DNA of 64,000 bases from Pseudomonadota bacterium (GTDB lineage Bacteria; Desulfobacterota; Binatia; Binatales; Binataceae): assembly GCA_021323675.1 (NCBI GenBank), contig JAJPKP010000062.1:1-64000 (forward strand), given 5' to 3'. Of this stretch, positions 36,185-44,809 are shown piece by piece (the stretch's first letter is position 1; every line of letters starts with the position of its first letter). The notes under the pieces are model-generated. The model was not told the DNA's origin and made no database searches. It saw nothing but the letters and a program-made list of their open reading frames with translations. The position numbers and the translations under genes are program-made.

Positions 36185-38164
36185 ATGTGCGGCATCGTAG
36201 GAACCTGGTCGCAAAGAGCGGTTAGCAAGGCCGAATTGGGCGCTATAGCCGATCGGATGGGGCGGGCTATCGCCTATCGTGGGCCCGACGATGCCGGCGT
36301 ATGGGTCGATGAGGAGAATGGCCTTGCACTCGGACATCGCCGCCTCTCGATTATCGACCTTTCCCCGATGGGCCATCAGCCGATGGTTTCGGCACACGGC
36401 CGATACGTCATTACTTTCAACGGCGAGGTGTATAACTTTGCCGAGCTCCGCAAGGAACTCGAGGCTCGCGGATGTCAGTTCCGCGGGCACAGCGATACAG
36501 AAGTGATGCTGGCCGCGTTCGAGGAATGGGGCGTTGAGGCGGCGGTGCGCCGCTTCGTCGGCATGTTCGCTTTCGCACTCTGGGATCGTTCGCAACGAGT
36601 CTTGCACCTCGTGCGGGATCGGCTGGGAATCAAGCCACTGTACTTCGGATGGGCCGGGAACACCCTGCTCTTCGCTTCTGAATTGAAGGCGTTCCATGAG
36701 CATCCTGAATTCGAGGGCGAGATCGACCGTGACGTTGTCGCGCTCTTTCTGCGCTATGGCTACGTGCCGGCCCCATACGCGATCTACCGTCGTGTCTACA
36801 AGCTGGCTCCAGGCTGCCTGCTCAGTATTCCATCAACGATTCTTGACCATCCGTCCGAACTCTCCGCGCTGCCTGAGGGCAGTGGGGCAGAAATCCGGCC
36901 GATGAGGTATTGGTCGGCGAAGCAGGTCGCTGAAAAAGGATGCGGAGATCCCTTCCGCGGCTCCGAGGAAGAGGCAGCTGATCGTCTGGAAGAGCTGCTC
37001 AACGAAGCAATCAGCCTTAGAATGATCGCGGACGTTCCGCTGGGAGCGTTCCTGTCTGGCGGAATTGATTCATCAACTATCGTCGCCCTGATGCAGGCGC
37101 AGAGCAGCCGGCCGGTCAAAACATTCACGATCGGTTATCAGGAGGCGGGTTACGACGAGAGCAGGCACGCGGCCGCAGTCGCCCGGCATCTGGGCACCGA
37201 CCACACCGCGCTTGAAGTGACTCCAGAGATGGCGCTCGAGATCATTCCGCGTCTGCCCGTTCTCGCTGACGAGCCGTTTGCCGACGTGTCGATGATCCCT
37301 ACTTTCCTTCTGTGCGAACTTACTCGCCGCAGCGTTACCGTGAGCCTCTCAGGCGATGGAGGCGACGAACTTTTTGGTGGATACCATCGCTACTTTTACG
37401 TACAGAGGATCGCGCAGATTCCGCCGCTGGCAAGGCGGTTCATGGCGAAAACTTTGTCTTCGGTGCCCCCGCATCGATGGCAAGCTCTGTTTCAAACTCT
37501 CAGACCGGTGCTGAGCGAGCGGATGCAGTTCAGGTTGACGGCAGACAAGCCATTTCGAATCGCGGAAATGCTCGGCGGCGCGACCGAGGAGGCTATACTG
37601 CTAGGTCAGGTTTCGCACTGGAATGGCCATTGTTCAGTAGTTCTCGATGCGAAGGACCCTTGCACCGCAGTCGCAGATCGCAGCAGATGGGCGAGCGTGC
37701 CCGGGCTGCGCGAGCAGATGATGCATCTCGACTTGGTCACTTTTCTTCCTGACAGCGTTCTGACCAAGACCGATCGCGCAAGCATGGCGACGAGTCTGGA
37801 GGCGCGAGTACCGATGCTGGACCATCGCGTGGTGGAGTTCGCGTGGCGCTTGCCGTCGACTTACAAGATTCAGGCAGATCAGATCAAATGTGTTCTGCGT
37901 CGCATACTATACCGCTACGTCCCCCACGCTCTGGTCGATCGTCCGAAGATGGGCTTCTCGGTACCCGTTGAGCCGTGGCTGCGAGGTCCTCTTCGCGAGT
38001 GGGCTTCGGAACTCCTCGACGAGACGCGGCTGAAGCAGGAAGGCATTTTTGATCCGAAGCCGATAACGCGGATGTGGCAGCAGCATCTCTCAGGCGCCGG
38101 CAATTGGCGCTTCCAGTTATGGCCCGTTCTCACCTTTCAAGCGTGGAAGGAAGCATGGTCCTAG
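36185..38164 (+). CDS. asparagine synthase-like glutamine amidotransferase
   Basis: This 659-residue protein has both AsnB domains: an N-terminal class II glutaminase with catalytic Cys2 in MCGIVGTW and RGPDDAG near residue 35, and a synthetase domain with the ATP-binding SGGIDSS near residue 295 and a GDGGDELFGGYHRY motif near residue 390. It uses glutamine and ATP to amidate a carboxyl group. AsnB paralogues in exopolysaccharide clusters are thought to amidate uronic acids or similar groups, and that is a plausible role here; genuine asparagine synthesis cannot be excluded. About 240 bp without a gene follow. Confidence 0.92.
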   Translation: MCGIVGTWSQRAVSKAELGAIADRMGRAIAYRGPDDAGVWVDEENGLALGHRRLSIIDLSPMGHQPMVSAHGRYVITFNGEVYNFAELRKELEARGCQFRGHSDTEVMLAAFEEWGVEAAVRRFVGMFAFALWDRSQRVLHLVRDRLGIKPLYFGWAGNTLLFASELKAFHEHPEFEGEIDRDVVALFLRYGYVPAPYAIYRRVYKLAPGCLLSIPSTILDHPSELSALPEGSGAEIRPMRYWSAKQVAEKGCGDPFRGSEEEAADRLEELLNEAISLRMIADVPLGAFLSGGIDSSTIVALMQAQSSRPVKTFTIGYQEAGYDESRHAAAVARHLGTDHTALEVTPEMALEIIPRLPVLADEPFADVSMIPTFLLCELTRRSVTVSLSGDGGDELFGGYHRYFYVQRIAQIPPLARRFMAKTLSSVPPHRWQALFQTLRPVLSERMQFRLTADKPFRIAEMLGGATEEAILLGQVSHWNGHCSVVLDAKDPCTAVADRSRWASVPGLREQMMHLDLVTFLPDSVLTKTDRASMATSLEARVPMLDHRVVEFAWRLPSTYKIQADQIKCVLRRILYRYVPHALVDRPKMGFSVPVEPWLRGPLREWASELLDETRLKQEGIFDPKPITRMWQQHLSGAGNWRFQLWPVLTFQAWKEAWS

Positions 38165-38405
38165 CTCGAGCCGGTCGGATGGGGACGGCAAAGGTGTCGA
38201 GCTATCTGCTGGACGGAACCGGCGACGCGATGAAAGAACAGCGACCGGGTACTGCTTGCTACAGAACAATGAGTTAATCGTCATTCCAAGGCGACATCCT
38301 TGCCTACGTTCGCAGTGAAGGTAGAGATTCGGTATATGCGAACGACGTCACCATGTACCCGCACTCATCTATCCTAAACTCTTGACACGCAGTACCCGGC
38401 CCTGC

Positions 38406-39665
38406 ATGAGTACTAAGCCCACTGTAGTATACTGGAATAACGGGATCTCTCACTACATTGTCGGCCGTTTCAATGCTATTGCACGCCGCGGCAATCTAAA
38501 GTTTGAGGCTTGGTGGCTGCACGACAAGCTCCCGGGCCGAGACTGGCGTGTCGATCCAGAAGAATGGGAATTTCCCGCGCGACTAATTCCAGTGCGCAGA
38601 ACGTTTGGCAGGCCCCTCCAAGTGCCTACGGCGGAGTTGGCCGCCGTGCAGCCGAGCGTATTGGTGACAGGATATTCGTCTCCATCCTGGGTATTAGGTA
38701 TATGCGCGGCGGTTGCTTGCGGCGCACGTGTTGCTTTTCGCATCCTGCCAACCTTCGACACTTGGATTGTTCGATCCAGATGGAAGGAGGCGCTAAAGAG
38801 CTTCCTGTTTCGCGGTGTCGATGGCGCAAAGGTCTCGGGCCGCGACGCAGCAGCTTTCGCGCAGCGGTACGGCATGCCGGAGGAGCGCATGCATGTGGTC
38901 ACTCAATCGATCGACGTCGAACACTACGCCCGGGCAAGGGAAATGGGTGAGTACGAACGTGCGCGAGAGAGAACGCGCTTGGGTCTTCGAGGCTGCGTCT
39001 TCGTGTACTCGGGAAGATTATGGTCGAAAAAAGGGCTCGACGAGCTCTTTGAAGCCTACGGAAGTGTCCGAAGTCAGTGCGAGGATACGTCTCTTTTGAT
39101 CGTAGGGAATGGTGTTGACGAGGAGCGGTATCGAAAGCTAGGCGACTGGATTCCCGGCGTCGTGTTCGCCGGTTTTGTGCAGCCCAAAATGCTGCCGACC
39201 TACTACGCTCTAGGAGATGTACTGGTATTCCCAACTCTTGGCGACCCCTATGGCTTGGTTGTTGAGGAAGCGATGGCTGCGGGACTGCCGGTCATTTGCA
39301 GCGAGGCAGCCGGCGAGATCAAGAGCAGGCTCCCTGACGGAAAGGCCGGCTACATCGTGCCTGCTGCGAATGCCAGAGTATTGGCAGAACGAATGCTCCT
39401 GCTTGCCAGAGATCGCGCACTGCGAAGTACCCTGGGATTGGAAGCTGCGCGCATTGTTACGACTAAGAGCCATGAGCAGTATGCGATCGATTTCGAGAGG
39501 TTTATAGACCGGCTGCTTGCAGCCCCGAGGAGAACAACGACCGAGGCGGTCGTCATGCGACAGGTGGGGCGAGTGCTTATGGCGGCGCGCGACCGGAGTT
39601 CTCACCCGGCAGCCTCAATTGGTGCGGGACAATTGCCCGCGCAAGCTATGAAACTGCACGCTTAA
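38406..39665 (+). CDS. glycosyltransferase family 4-like
   Basis: This 419-residue protein has the GT-B pattern. The C-terminal domain has CVFVYSGRLWSKKGLDELFEAYG near residue 200, VVFAGFVQPKMLPTYYALGDVLVFPT, and the donor-binding motif DPYGLVVEEAMAAGLPVICSEAAGEI near residue 280, which matches the EX7E motif. It would transfer a sugar from a nucleotide donor to the repeat unit at the inner membrane. The chosen start is ATG 38406; a TTG at 38382 lies upstream. The last 60 residues are low in family similarity. Confidence 0.87.
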   Translation: MSTKPTVVYWNNGISHYIVGRFNAIARRGNLKFEAWWLHDKLPGRDWRVDPEEWEFPARLIPVRRTFGRPLQVPTAELAAVQPSVLVTGYSSPSWVLGICAAVACGARVAFRILPTFDTWIVRSRWKEALKSFLFRGVDGAKVSGRDAAAFAQRYGMPEERMHVVTQSIDVEHYARAREMGEYERARERTRLGLRGCVFVYSGRLWSKKGLDELFEAYGSVRSQCEDTSLLIVGNGVDEERYRKLGDWIPGVVFAGFVQPKMLPTYYALGDVLVFPTLGDPYGLVVEEAMAAGLPVICSEAAGEIKSRLPDGKAGYIVPAANARVLAERMLLLARDRALRSTLGLEAARIVTTKSHEQYAIDFERFIDRLLAAPRRTTTEAVVMRQVGRVLMAARDRSSHPAASIGAGQLPAQAMKLHA

Positions 39666-39753
39666 ATGCGAATGACCGCATGATTGGGCGAATAGGAAGC
39701 AGGTGAATCGCAGATAGGAATGTGCTTGGTGCGTACGCGACCGGTCTAATCAG

Positions 39754-40950
39754 ATGCGCGTCCTGTCTGTTCTTCACCATGGCGGATTTGGTGGACCGCA
39801 TAACCGCAACATGCGAGTCATTCCCTTGCTTCAACGTCAGGGAATTGAGACGACCGTTCTCTTGCCTGATGAGCCCGGGAATGCGCTGCAACGCCTCCAA
39901 GACGCAGGGATCGATACCATTCAGCTTCCGCTCGGAAGGCCTCGCTTTACGCCAAATCCCGTGACGAACCTGCGATTCCTAACGTCGGTAGTTTCTGAAT
40001 CCGACGCGATAAGAAGGGTGATTCGAGAGAGAAAGATCGACGTGGTTCTGGTAAACGGCCTGGGAAGCCCCCAAGGAGCGATCGCGGGAAAGCGAGAGCG
40101 CGTCGCGGTCGTCTGGCAACTTTTGGAGACTAACTTTCCGAGCCTGTTTCGCCGTGGAATGATGGCTCTCGCGACACGCACCGCAAACGTGATCATGAGT
40201 ACCGGGATGGCGGTGGCTCGCATTCACCCGGGGGCGCAGCGATTCGGGGAACGGCTAATCACGTTCTTTCCGCCCGTGAATCTCGAGAGGTTCAGGCCGG
40301 ACCGAGAGGTTCGAGTGATTGCACGAACTCAGCTGCAGCTCATGCCCGACGAAATCGCGATAGGCACGGTTGGCAACATCAACTATGAAAAGAACCATCT
40401 GCTGTTTGTGCGTGCCGCGGCGGAGATCAGGCGACAGTTTAAGCGAGCACGCTTCTTTATCTTCGGAGGAGTTCCAACAGCTCGCACAGACCTTGCGGGC
40501 AAGATCCGCCGAACAGCGGAAAACATGGGATTTCGAATCGGAAAGGATTTCGTAATCCAAGACCCCGGCGCGGACGTCGCTCGGCTCATTCAAGCTCTGG
40601 ACATCTTCTGGCTTACTTCCCGTTCGGAGGGAATGCCGACCTCCTTGGAGGAGGCGATGGCCTCGGGTCTGCCAATCGTCTCAGTAAATGTCGGATCGAT
40701 CACTGAAGCCGTCGAGTCCGGCGTCAACGGCATAGTCGTCAGCCGAGGGGATTCAAGAGCCATCGTTGGTCAAACGTTGCGGCTCATTCGAGATCCCATG
40801 TTGCGCGCGCGCTTAGGACAGCAGGCTCGGGCCACAGCTCTGGCTTGTTTTGGCGAGGAAGCCTGTGCTGAGAAACATGCTGAGGCCTATCTTGCAGCCC
40901 TGGCTCATAACGAAGGGCGAACCATCGGCGTCGCTAGAACGGCCATTTAG
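39754..40950 (+). CDS. glycosyltransferase family 4
   Basis: This 398-residue protein is a GT-B glycosyltransferase. It opens MRVLSVLHHGGFGGPHNRNM, the usual glycine-rich acceptor-side loop, has IAIGTVGNINYEKNHLLFVRAA near residue 205, and ends with the donor-binding block TSRSEGMPTSLEEAMASGLPIVSVNVGSITEAV near residue 295. It is predicted to act in the cytoplasm on the lipid-linked repeat unit. It starts 88 bp after the preceding glycosyltransferase gene, so the two are probably cotranscribed. Confidence 0.9.
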   Translation: MRVLSVLHHGGFGGPHNRNMRVIPLLQRQGIETTVLLPDEPGNALQRLQDAGIDTIQLPLGRPRFTPNPVTNLRFLTSVVSESDAIRRVIRERKIDVVLVNGLGSPQGAIAGKRERVAVVWQLLETNFPSLFRRGMMALATRTANVIMSTGMAVARIHPGAQRFGERLITFFPPVNLERFRPDREVRVIARTQLQLMPDEIAIGTVGNINYEKNHLLFVRAAAEIRRQFKRARFFIFGGVPTARTDLAGKIRRTAENMGFRIGKDFVIQDPGADVARLIQALDIFWLTSRSEGMPTSLEEAMASGLPIVSVNVGSITEAVESGVNGIVVSRGDSRAIVGQTLRLIRDPMLRARLGQQARATALACFGEEACAEKHAEAYLAALAHNEGRTIGVARTAI

Positions 40951-41071
40951 CGTGCCAGGATCCGAGTGATCGACGAAGTGGGGGTCTATCGAACATTTTC
41001 AAGCAATCCTGGATCCAGGCGCTCAGTAACTCGGCTAAAGAGGCCCCAGCAGGCAGAGGACCTCGAACGTG

Positions 41072-41878
41072 ATGAATTCTAAGGAAGACGTGCGTCCGCT
41101 GCCGGATGCGGGTTTACACCTCAGCACGCACTACGACAGAAGCTGGCGGGAACAGCTCGAACAGCAGAATCCGAATTCAGCGGCGATCGCGAGAGCCACG
41201 CCATTTCCCCGGGACCGGTACGAGGCTTGCCGGAAATATTTTCCCGCGTTATTCAGGGCGGGTCGAATTCTTGAGCTCGGGGCGGGTCCGGGGTTCATTG
41301 CGAAGACGTTGCTCACGTTGCCGCTCGAAATCGACAAATATACTGTCACAGAGTTTTCCGACGTGTCCCTGGAAGTATTGCGCAAGACCTTCGCCGTCGA
41401 CCAGAGAGTGGAGGTCCGGCAGCTAGACGCCGAGCGATTAGACGAGTACGAGCTGGAACAATACGATGCGATATTGCTTGTAGCTCTAATCGAACACTTT
41501 GTCGATCCACTTGCTGTCATGAGGAAGGTCAGCAAACTGCTGCGGCCGGGGGGCTTCGTCTATATAGATACTCCAAATGTTGCACGCTACACAAAGCGTT
41601 TACAGCTGCTCTTTGGCCGTTTCCCGTCAACAGCCTCGAGAAACGAAGGACTAACGACGAACGCTGGCAAACCGGTTGAGATGCACGAGGAAGGGCACCT
41701 TCATTACTTCACATTTAGATCGCTGTCCTTGATGCTTACGCAATACTGCGGGTTCAGCTCGGTTAAAAAGTTGCCATACTTCGGTGGACGCCAGGTGCTG
41801 CCCGCTCCTGTGGGCTTGGCGATCGCCAGACTGTGGCCCGAAATGTTTTCAGAATTGGCTTTAGCGGCGTTCGTATAA
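41072..41878 (+). CDS. class I SAM-dependent methyltransferase
   Basis: This 268-residue protein has SAM motif I ILELGAGPGFIAKTLL near residue 70, YDAILLVALIEHFVDPLAVMRKVSKLLRPGGFVYIDTPN near residue 132 (motifs IV and V) and a C-terminal HLHYFTFRSLSLML block, typical of Methyltransf_23 proteins in polysaccharide clusters. The start is ATG 41072, directly after a GTG; GAGG-like support is weak. It probably methylates a sugar of the repeat unit. Note that the following 230 bases hold no gene. Confidence 0.85.
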   Translation: MNSKEDVRPLPDAGLHLSTHYDRSWREQLEQQNPNSAAIARATPFPRDRYEACRKYFPALFRAGRILELGAGPGFIAKTLLTLPLEIDKYTVTEFSDVSLEVLRKTFAVDQRVEVRQLDAERLDEYELEQYDAILLVALIEHFVDPLAVMRKVSKLLRPGGFVYIDTPNVARYTKRLQLLFGRFPSTASRNEGLTTNAGKPVEMHEEGHLHYFTFRSLSLMLTQYCGFSSVKKLPYFGGRQVLPAPVGLAIARLWPEMFSELALAAFV

Positions 41879-42107
41879 AGCGTTTCGATCATTTCGCCAC
41901 GGAAAGCTACCCGTCTTTCAGTTCTTGGGAGCCACGCTGGGCCACGATACAGAATTCGCCAAGGGAGCGACAGGTCTCTAGGGCGAGCCAAGGCCCGAAG
42001 TAGACATCTCTTTCCGTGCACCTATTGACGAGATTCAGGCGAAAGCCCTGTGCGGCGCTCTGAACGCGGGCCGTGACCCGGCGAATAACATATATTTGCA
42101 AGGATCT

Positions 42108-42896
42108 ATGGAGGCAGCCTTCAAGGTGAGTTCCGGGGAGATAAGCCGACTGGAATTGGACGAACTCAATGCGCGGTTTGAGAATGAACATCCCGCAAAG
42201 CTTTTGGAATGGTCGCTGCGCACCTTTGGTGCCAAGATCGCACTCTGCACCGCGTTCGGCCCCGAAGCGATGGTTCTGCTGCATATCCTGTCTGAACTGC
42301 GCCCGAAGGTTCGCGTGTTCACTCTCGACACCGGGCGACTTCCAGCCGAAACCCACGCAATAATGCAGAAGATTCAAGATTTGTATGGGTTTGAGATTGA
42401 CGTCTACACTCCGGATCCCGATGACGTTCGCGAACTCGTAAAGACGCACGGAATCAACCTGTTCTATCGAAGCGTTGAGTTGCGGGAACTATGTTGCCAT
42501 GTTCGCAAGGTCCGTCCTTTGCAGCGTGCCCTCAAAGGGCTGTCCGCATGGATAACCGGCCTGAGACGCGTGGAAACATCCACCCGCCAGGATATCAGAA
42601 GAATCGAAATCGATACTCTCCACAACAACATCGTCAAGCTCAATCCGCTTGCGCAATGGTCGGAGCGTCAAGTGTGGGACTATATCCGCATCCATTCGCT
42701 GCCTTACAACGAATTGCATGACCGCGGATATCGCAGCATCGGCTGCGCTCCATGCACACGCGCCACCAATCCCGGAGAAGACCTTCGGGCCGGCAGATGG
42801 TGGTGGGAGAACGACGAGAAGAAGGAATGCGGCTTGCACGCTCCATCCTCATCTGGGCTGGCAAACACTGCGTTCTTCGACGGCAAAGCCGAGTAG
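42108..42896 (+). CDS. cysH: APS/PAPS reductase with [4Fe-4S]-type cysteines
   Basis: This 262-residue protein belongs to the CysH family, which reduces adenylyl- or phosphoadenylyl-sulfate to sulfite. The P-loop-like region CTAFGPEAMVLLHIL lies near residue 47 and the arm motif TLDTGRLPAET near residue 72. The [4Fe-4S] cysteines are visible as C129-C130 and C213/C216 in GCAPCT, which is the APS-preferring form, and the catalytic Cys is C241 in ECGLH. No other sulfur-assimilation gene is nearby. Its setting between a methyltransferase and a carbamoyltransferase in a polysaccharide locus, with SqdB in the same locus, suggests it makes sulfite for sugar sulfonation. ATG 42108 follows AAGGA at 42100-42104. 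Confidence 0.9.
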   Translation: MEAAFKVSSGEISRLELDELNARFENEHPAKLLEWSLRTFGAKIALCTAFGPEAMVLLHILSELRPKVRVFTLDTGRLPAETHAIMQKIQDLYGFEIDVYTPDPDDVRELVKTHGINLFYRSVELRELCCHVRKVRPLQRALKGLSAWITGLRRVETSTRQDIRRIEIDTLHNNIVKLNPLAQWSERQVWDYIRIHSLPYNELHDRGYRSIGCAPCTRATNPGEDLRAGRWWWENDEKKECGLHAPSSSGLANTAFFDGKAE

Positions 42897-42922
42897 AGGC
42901 AATCGGAAGTCAGGAGTCAGGC

Positions 42923-44677
42923 TTGCTGATTATTGGTGTCAATGCGTATCACGGCGACGCGAGCGCCGCGTCAATAGTCGACGGGCGGCTCGTCGCGGCC
43001 GCGGAAGAAGAGCGCTTTTGCCGAGTCAAGCATGTGGCCGGCTTCCCTGCTCAAGCGCTGCGATACGTGCTTGAGGAATCCGGCGCATCTCGGGCAGAAC
43101 TGCGGCATCTGGCGGTTGCTCGTGATCCCTGGGCCCGGATTTTCCGCAAGGCCTGGTATGCCCTTAAGATGCCGCGTGTGGCTGGTGCTCGCTTAACAGT
43201 ACAAGAACGCTTCGCGACTATCGCTGACGACGTCGGGAGCGCGATCGAGGTAAACCCCAGCGCAATTCAGGTCCATCGTGTCGAACATCATAAGGCGCAC
43301 CTGGCGAGCAGTTTCTTTGTCTCTCCGTTCGAAGAGGCGGCTCTTTTCTCGGTGGATGGACTCGGAGACTTCGCGAGTACCATGTGGGGTATCGGGCGCG
43401 GCAACCAAATTCAACCGTTGGGGGCCGTATCGTTTCCGCATTCTCTGGGAATCTTCTATACGGCGGTCACGCAGTTCCTTGGCTTTCCGAAGTATGGAGA
43501 CGAATACAAGGTCATGGGCCTCGCGTCGTATGGTGAGCCGGAGTTCTTGGATGAACTTCGGCGCGTCGTATTCGCTCCAAACAGCGGCCGCATGGATTTC
43601 AAACTGAACGGCGACTATTTCCGGCATTTCGATCACGGGATCGCGATGACATGGAACGACGGAGAGCCACACATAGGTACTCTCTACTCCGGTCATCTCG
43701 CGACACGCCTCGGTCCATCTCGACGAGCCGATGAGGAAGTTGAATCCAGACACCGAAACATCGCGTCCTCTTTGCAGAAGAGGCTGGAGGAGATAATTCT
43801 CGATCGCCTGCGCACCTTGCGGAAGACGACCGGCCTCCGCAAGCTGTGTCTTGCGGGTGGCGTAGCCTACAACTGCGTTACCAACGGCAAAATTCTCGAG
43901 CAGACCGGGTTCGACGATATTTATATCCAGTCGGCCGCAGGCGATGCGGGGCTGGCTATAGGGGCCGCCATGTACGTCTGGCATCACGAACTCGGCAAGC
44001 CGCGAGAGTTCGTGATGGAGCATGCCTACTGGGGCTCCGAATTCAGCGAATCGGCCATCCGAGAGGTCTTGAACCGCGCGTCCGATGAACTGGATCGGCA
44101 AGATTGCCGCATAAGGAAGATTGAGAACGAGGATGAGCTCTGCCGGCTGACCGCGGAGCACATCGCCAAGGGCGAGGTCGTAGGCTGGTTCCAGGGACGC
44201 ATGGAGTGGGGGCCAAGAGCGCTGGGCAACCGCAGCATCCTCGCCGACCCGCGGCGGCCGGAGATGCGCGAGATCCTCAACGTCAAGATCAAACGGCGCG
44301 AGATTTTCCGGCCGTTCGCGCCGTCGATTGCCGAAGAAGCGACGAGCGAGTACTTCACGCAATCTTACCCCTCGCCTTTCATGCTGATGGCATATGACGT
44401 CCGTTCCGAGAAGCGCAGCGTTATTCCCGCAACTACTCACGTTGATGGGACTGGCCGCCTTCAAACGGTAAACGAACGGCAGAATCGTCTCTACTACAAG
44501 CTAATCAAAGAGTTCGGCAGGCAGACGGGCGTTCCGGTCCTGCTCAATACATCGTTCAACGAGAACGAGCCGGTGGTGTGCAAGCCGGAAGAGGCGCTTG
44601 ATTGTTTCCTCCGAACAAAAATGGACACTCTGGTCCTCGGCCGATTCATGGTTCAGCGGGTAGGCGCCGTCGCCTGA
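42923..44677 (+). CDS. O-carbamoyltransferase (NodU/CmcH/TobZ family)
   Basis: This 584-residue protein is a two-domain carbamoyltransferase that moves the carbamoyl group of carbamoyl phosphate through carbamoyl-AMP onto a hydroxyl. It starts with IIGVNAYHGDASAA and AAAEEERF, the Kae1-like domain. HHKAHLASSFF lies near residue 115 and the family motif LCLAGGVAYNCVTNGKI near residue 310. The YrdC-like/C-terminal half contains GRMEWGPRALGNRSILADPR and FAPSI. The start is TTG 42923 after CAGGAG (42911-42916); an ATG far upstream at 42752 would overlap cysH in another frame and has no support. It probably carbamoylates a sugar of the exopolysaccharide. Confidence 0.9.
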   Translation: MLIIGVNAYHGDASAASIVDGRLVAAAEEERFCRVKHVAGFPAQALRYVLEESGASRAELRHLAVARDPWARIFRKAWYALKMPRVAGARLTVQERFATIADDVGSAIEVNPSAIQVHRVEHHKAHLASSFFVSPFEEAALFSVDGLGDFASTMWGIGRGNQIQPLGAVSFPHSLGIFYTAVTQFLGFPKYGDEYKVMGLASYGEPEFLDELRRVVFAPNSGRMDFKLNGDYFRHFDHGIAMTWNDGEPHIGTLYSGHLATRLGPSRRADEEVESRHRNIASSLQKRLEEIILDRLRTLRKTTGLRKLCLAGGVAYNCVTNGKILEQTGFDDIYIQSAAGDAGLAIGAAMYVWHHELGKPREFVMEHAYWGSEFSESAIREVLNRASDELDRQDCRIRKIENEDELCRLTAEHIAKGEVVGWFQGRMEWGPRALGNRSILADPRRPEMREILNVKIKRREIFRPFAPSIAEEATSEYFTQSYPSPFMLMAYDVRSEKRSVIPATTHVDGTGRLQTVNERQNRLYYKLIKEFGRQTGVPVLLNTSFNENEPVVCKPEEALDCFLRTKMDTLVLGRFMVQRVGAVA

Positions 44678-44809
44678 TTCAGAATATACGGGCAACAACT
44701 GGCCGTCGTTTTCGTCTGTGGGTGCGCAGTCCTCGTAGCCCCCACTCTCAGAGAGATCACGGTGTGCCTCTCGGGTGAGTAGATTCCGGAGCGATAGCCT
44801 GGGATTCCC

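Noticed and set aside
42752-42922. A longer N-terminus for the carbamoyltransferase
   Set aside because: It would lie in another frame across the cysH gene, is Arg-rich, and the TTG at 42923 has a good ribosome site.
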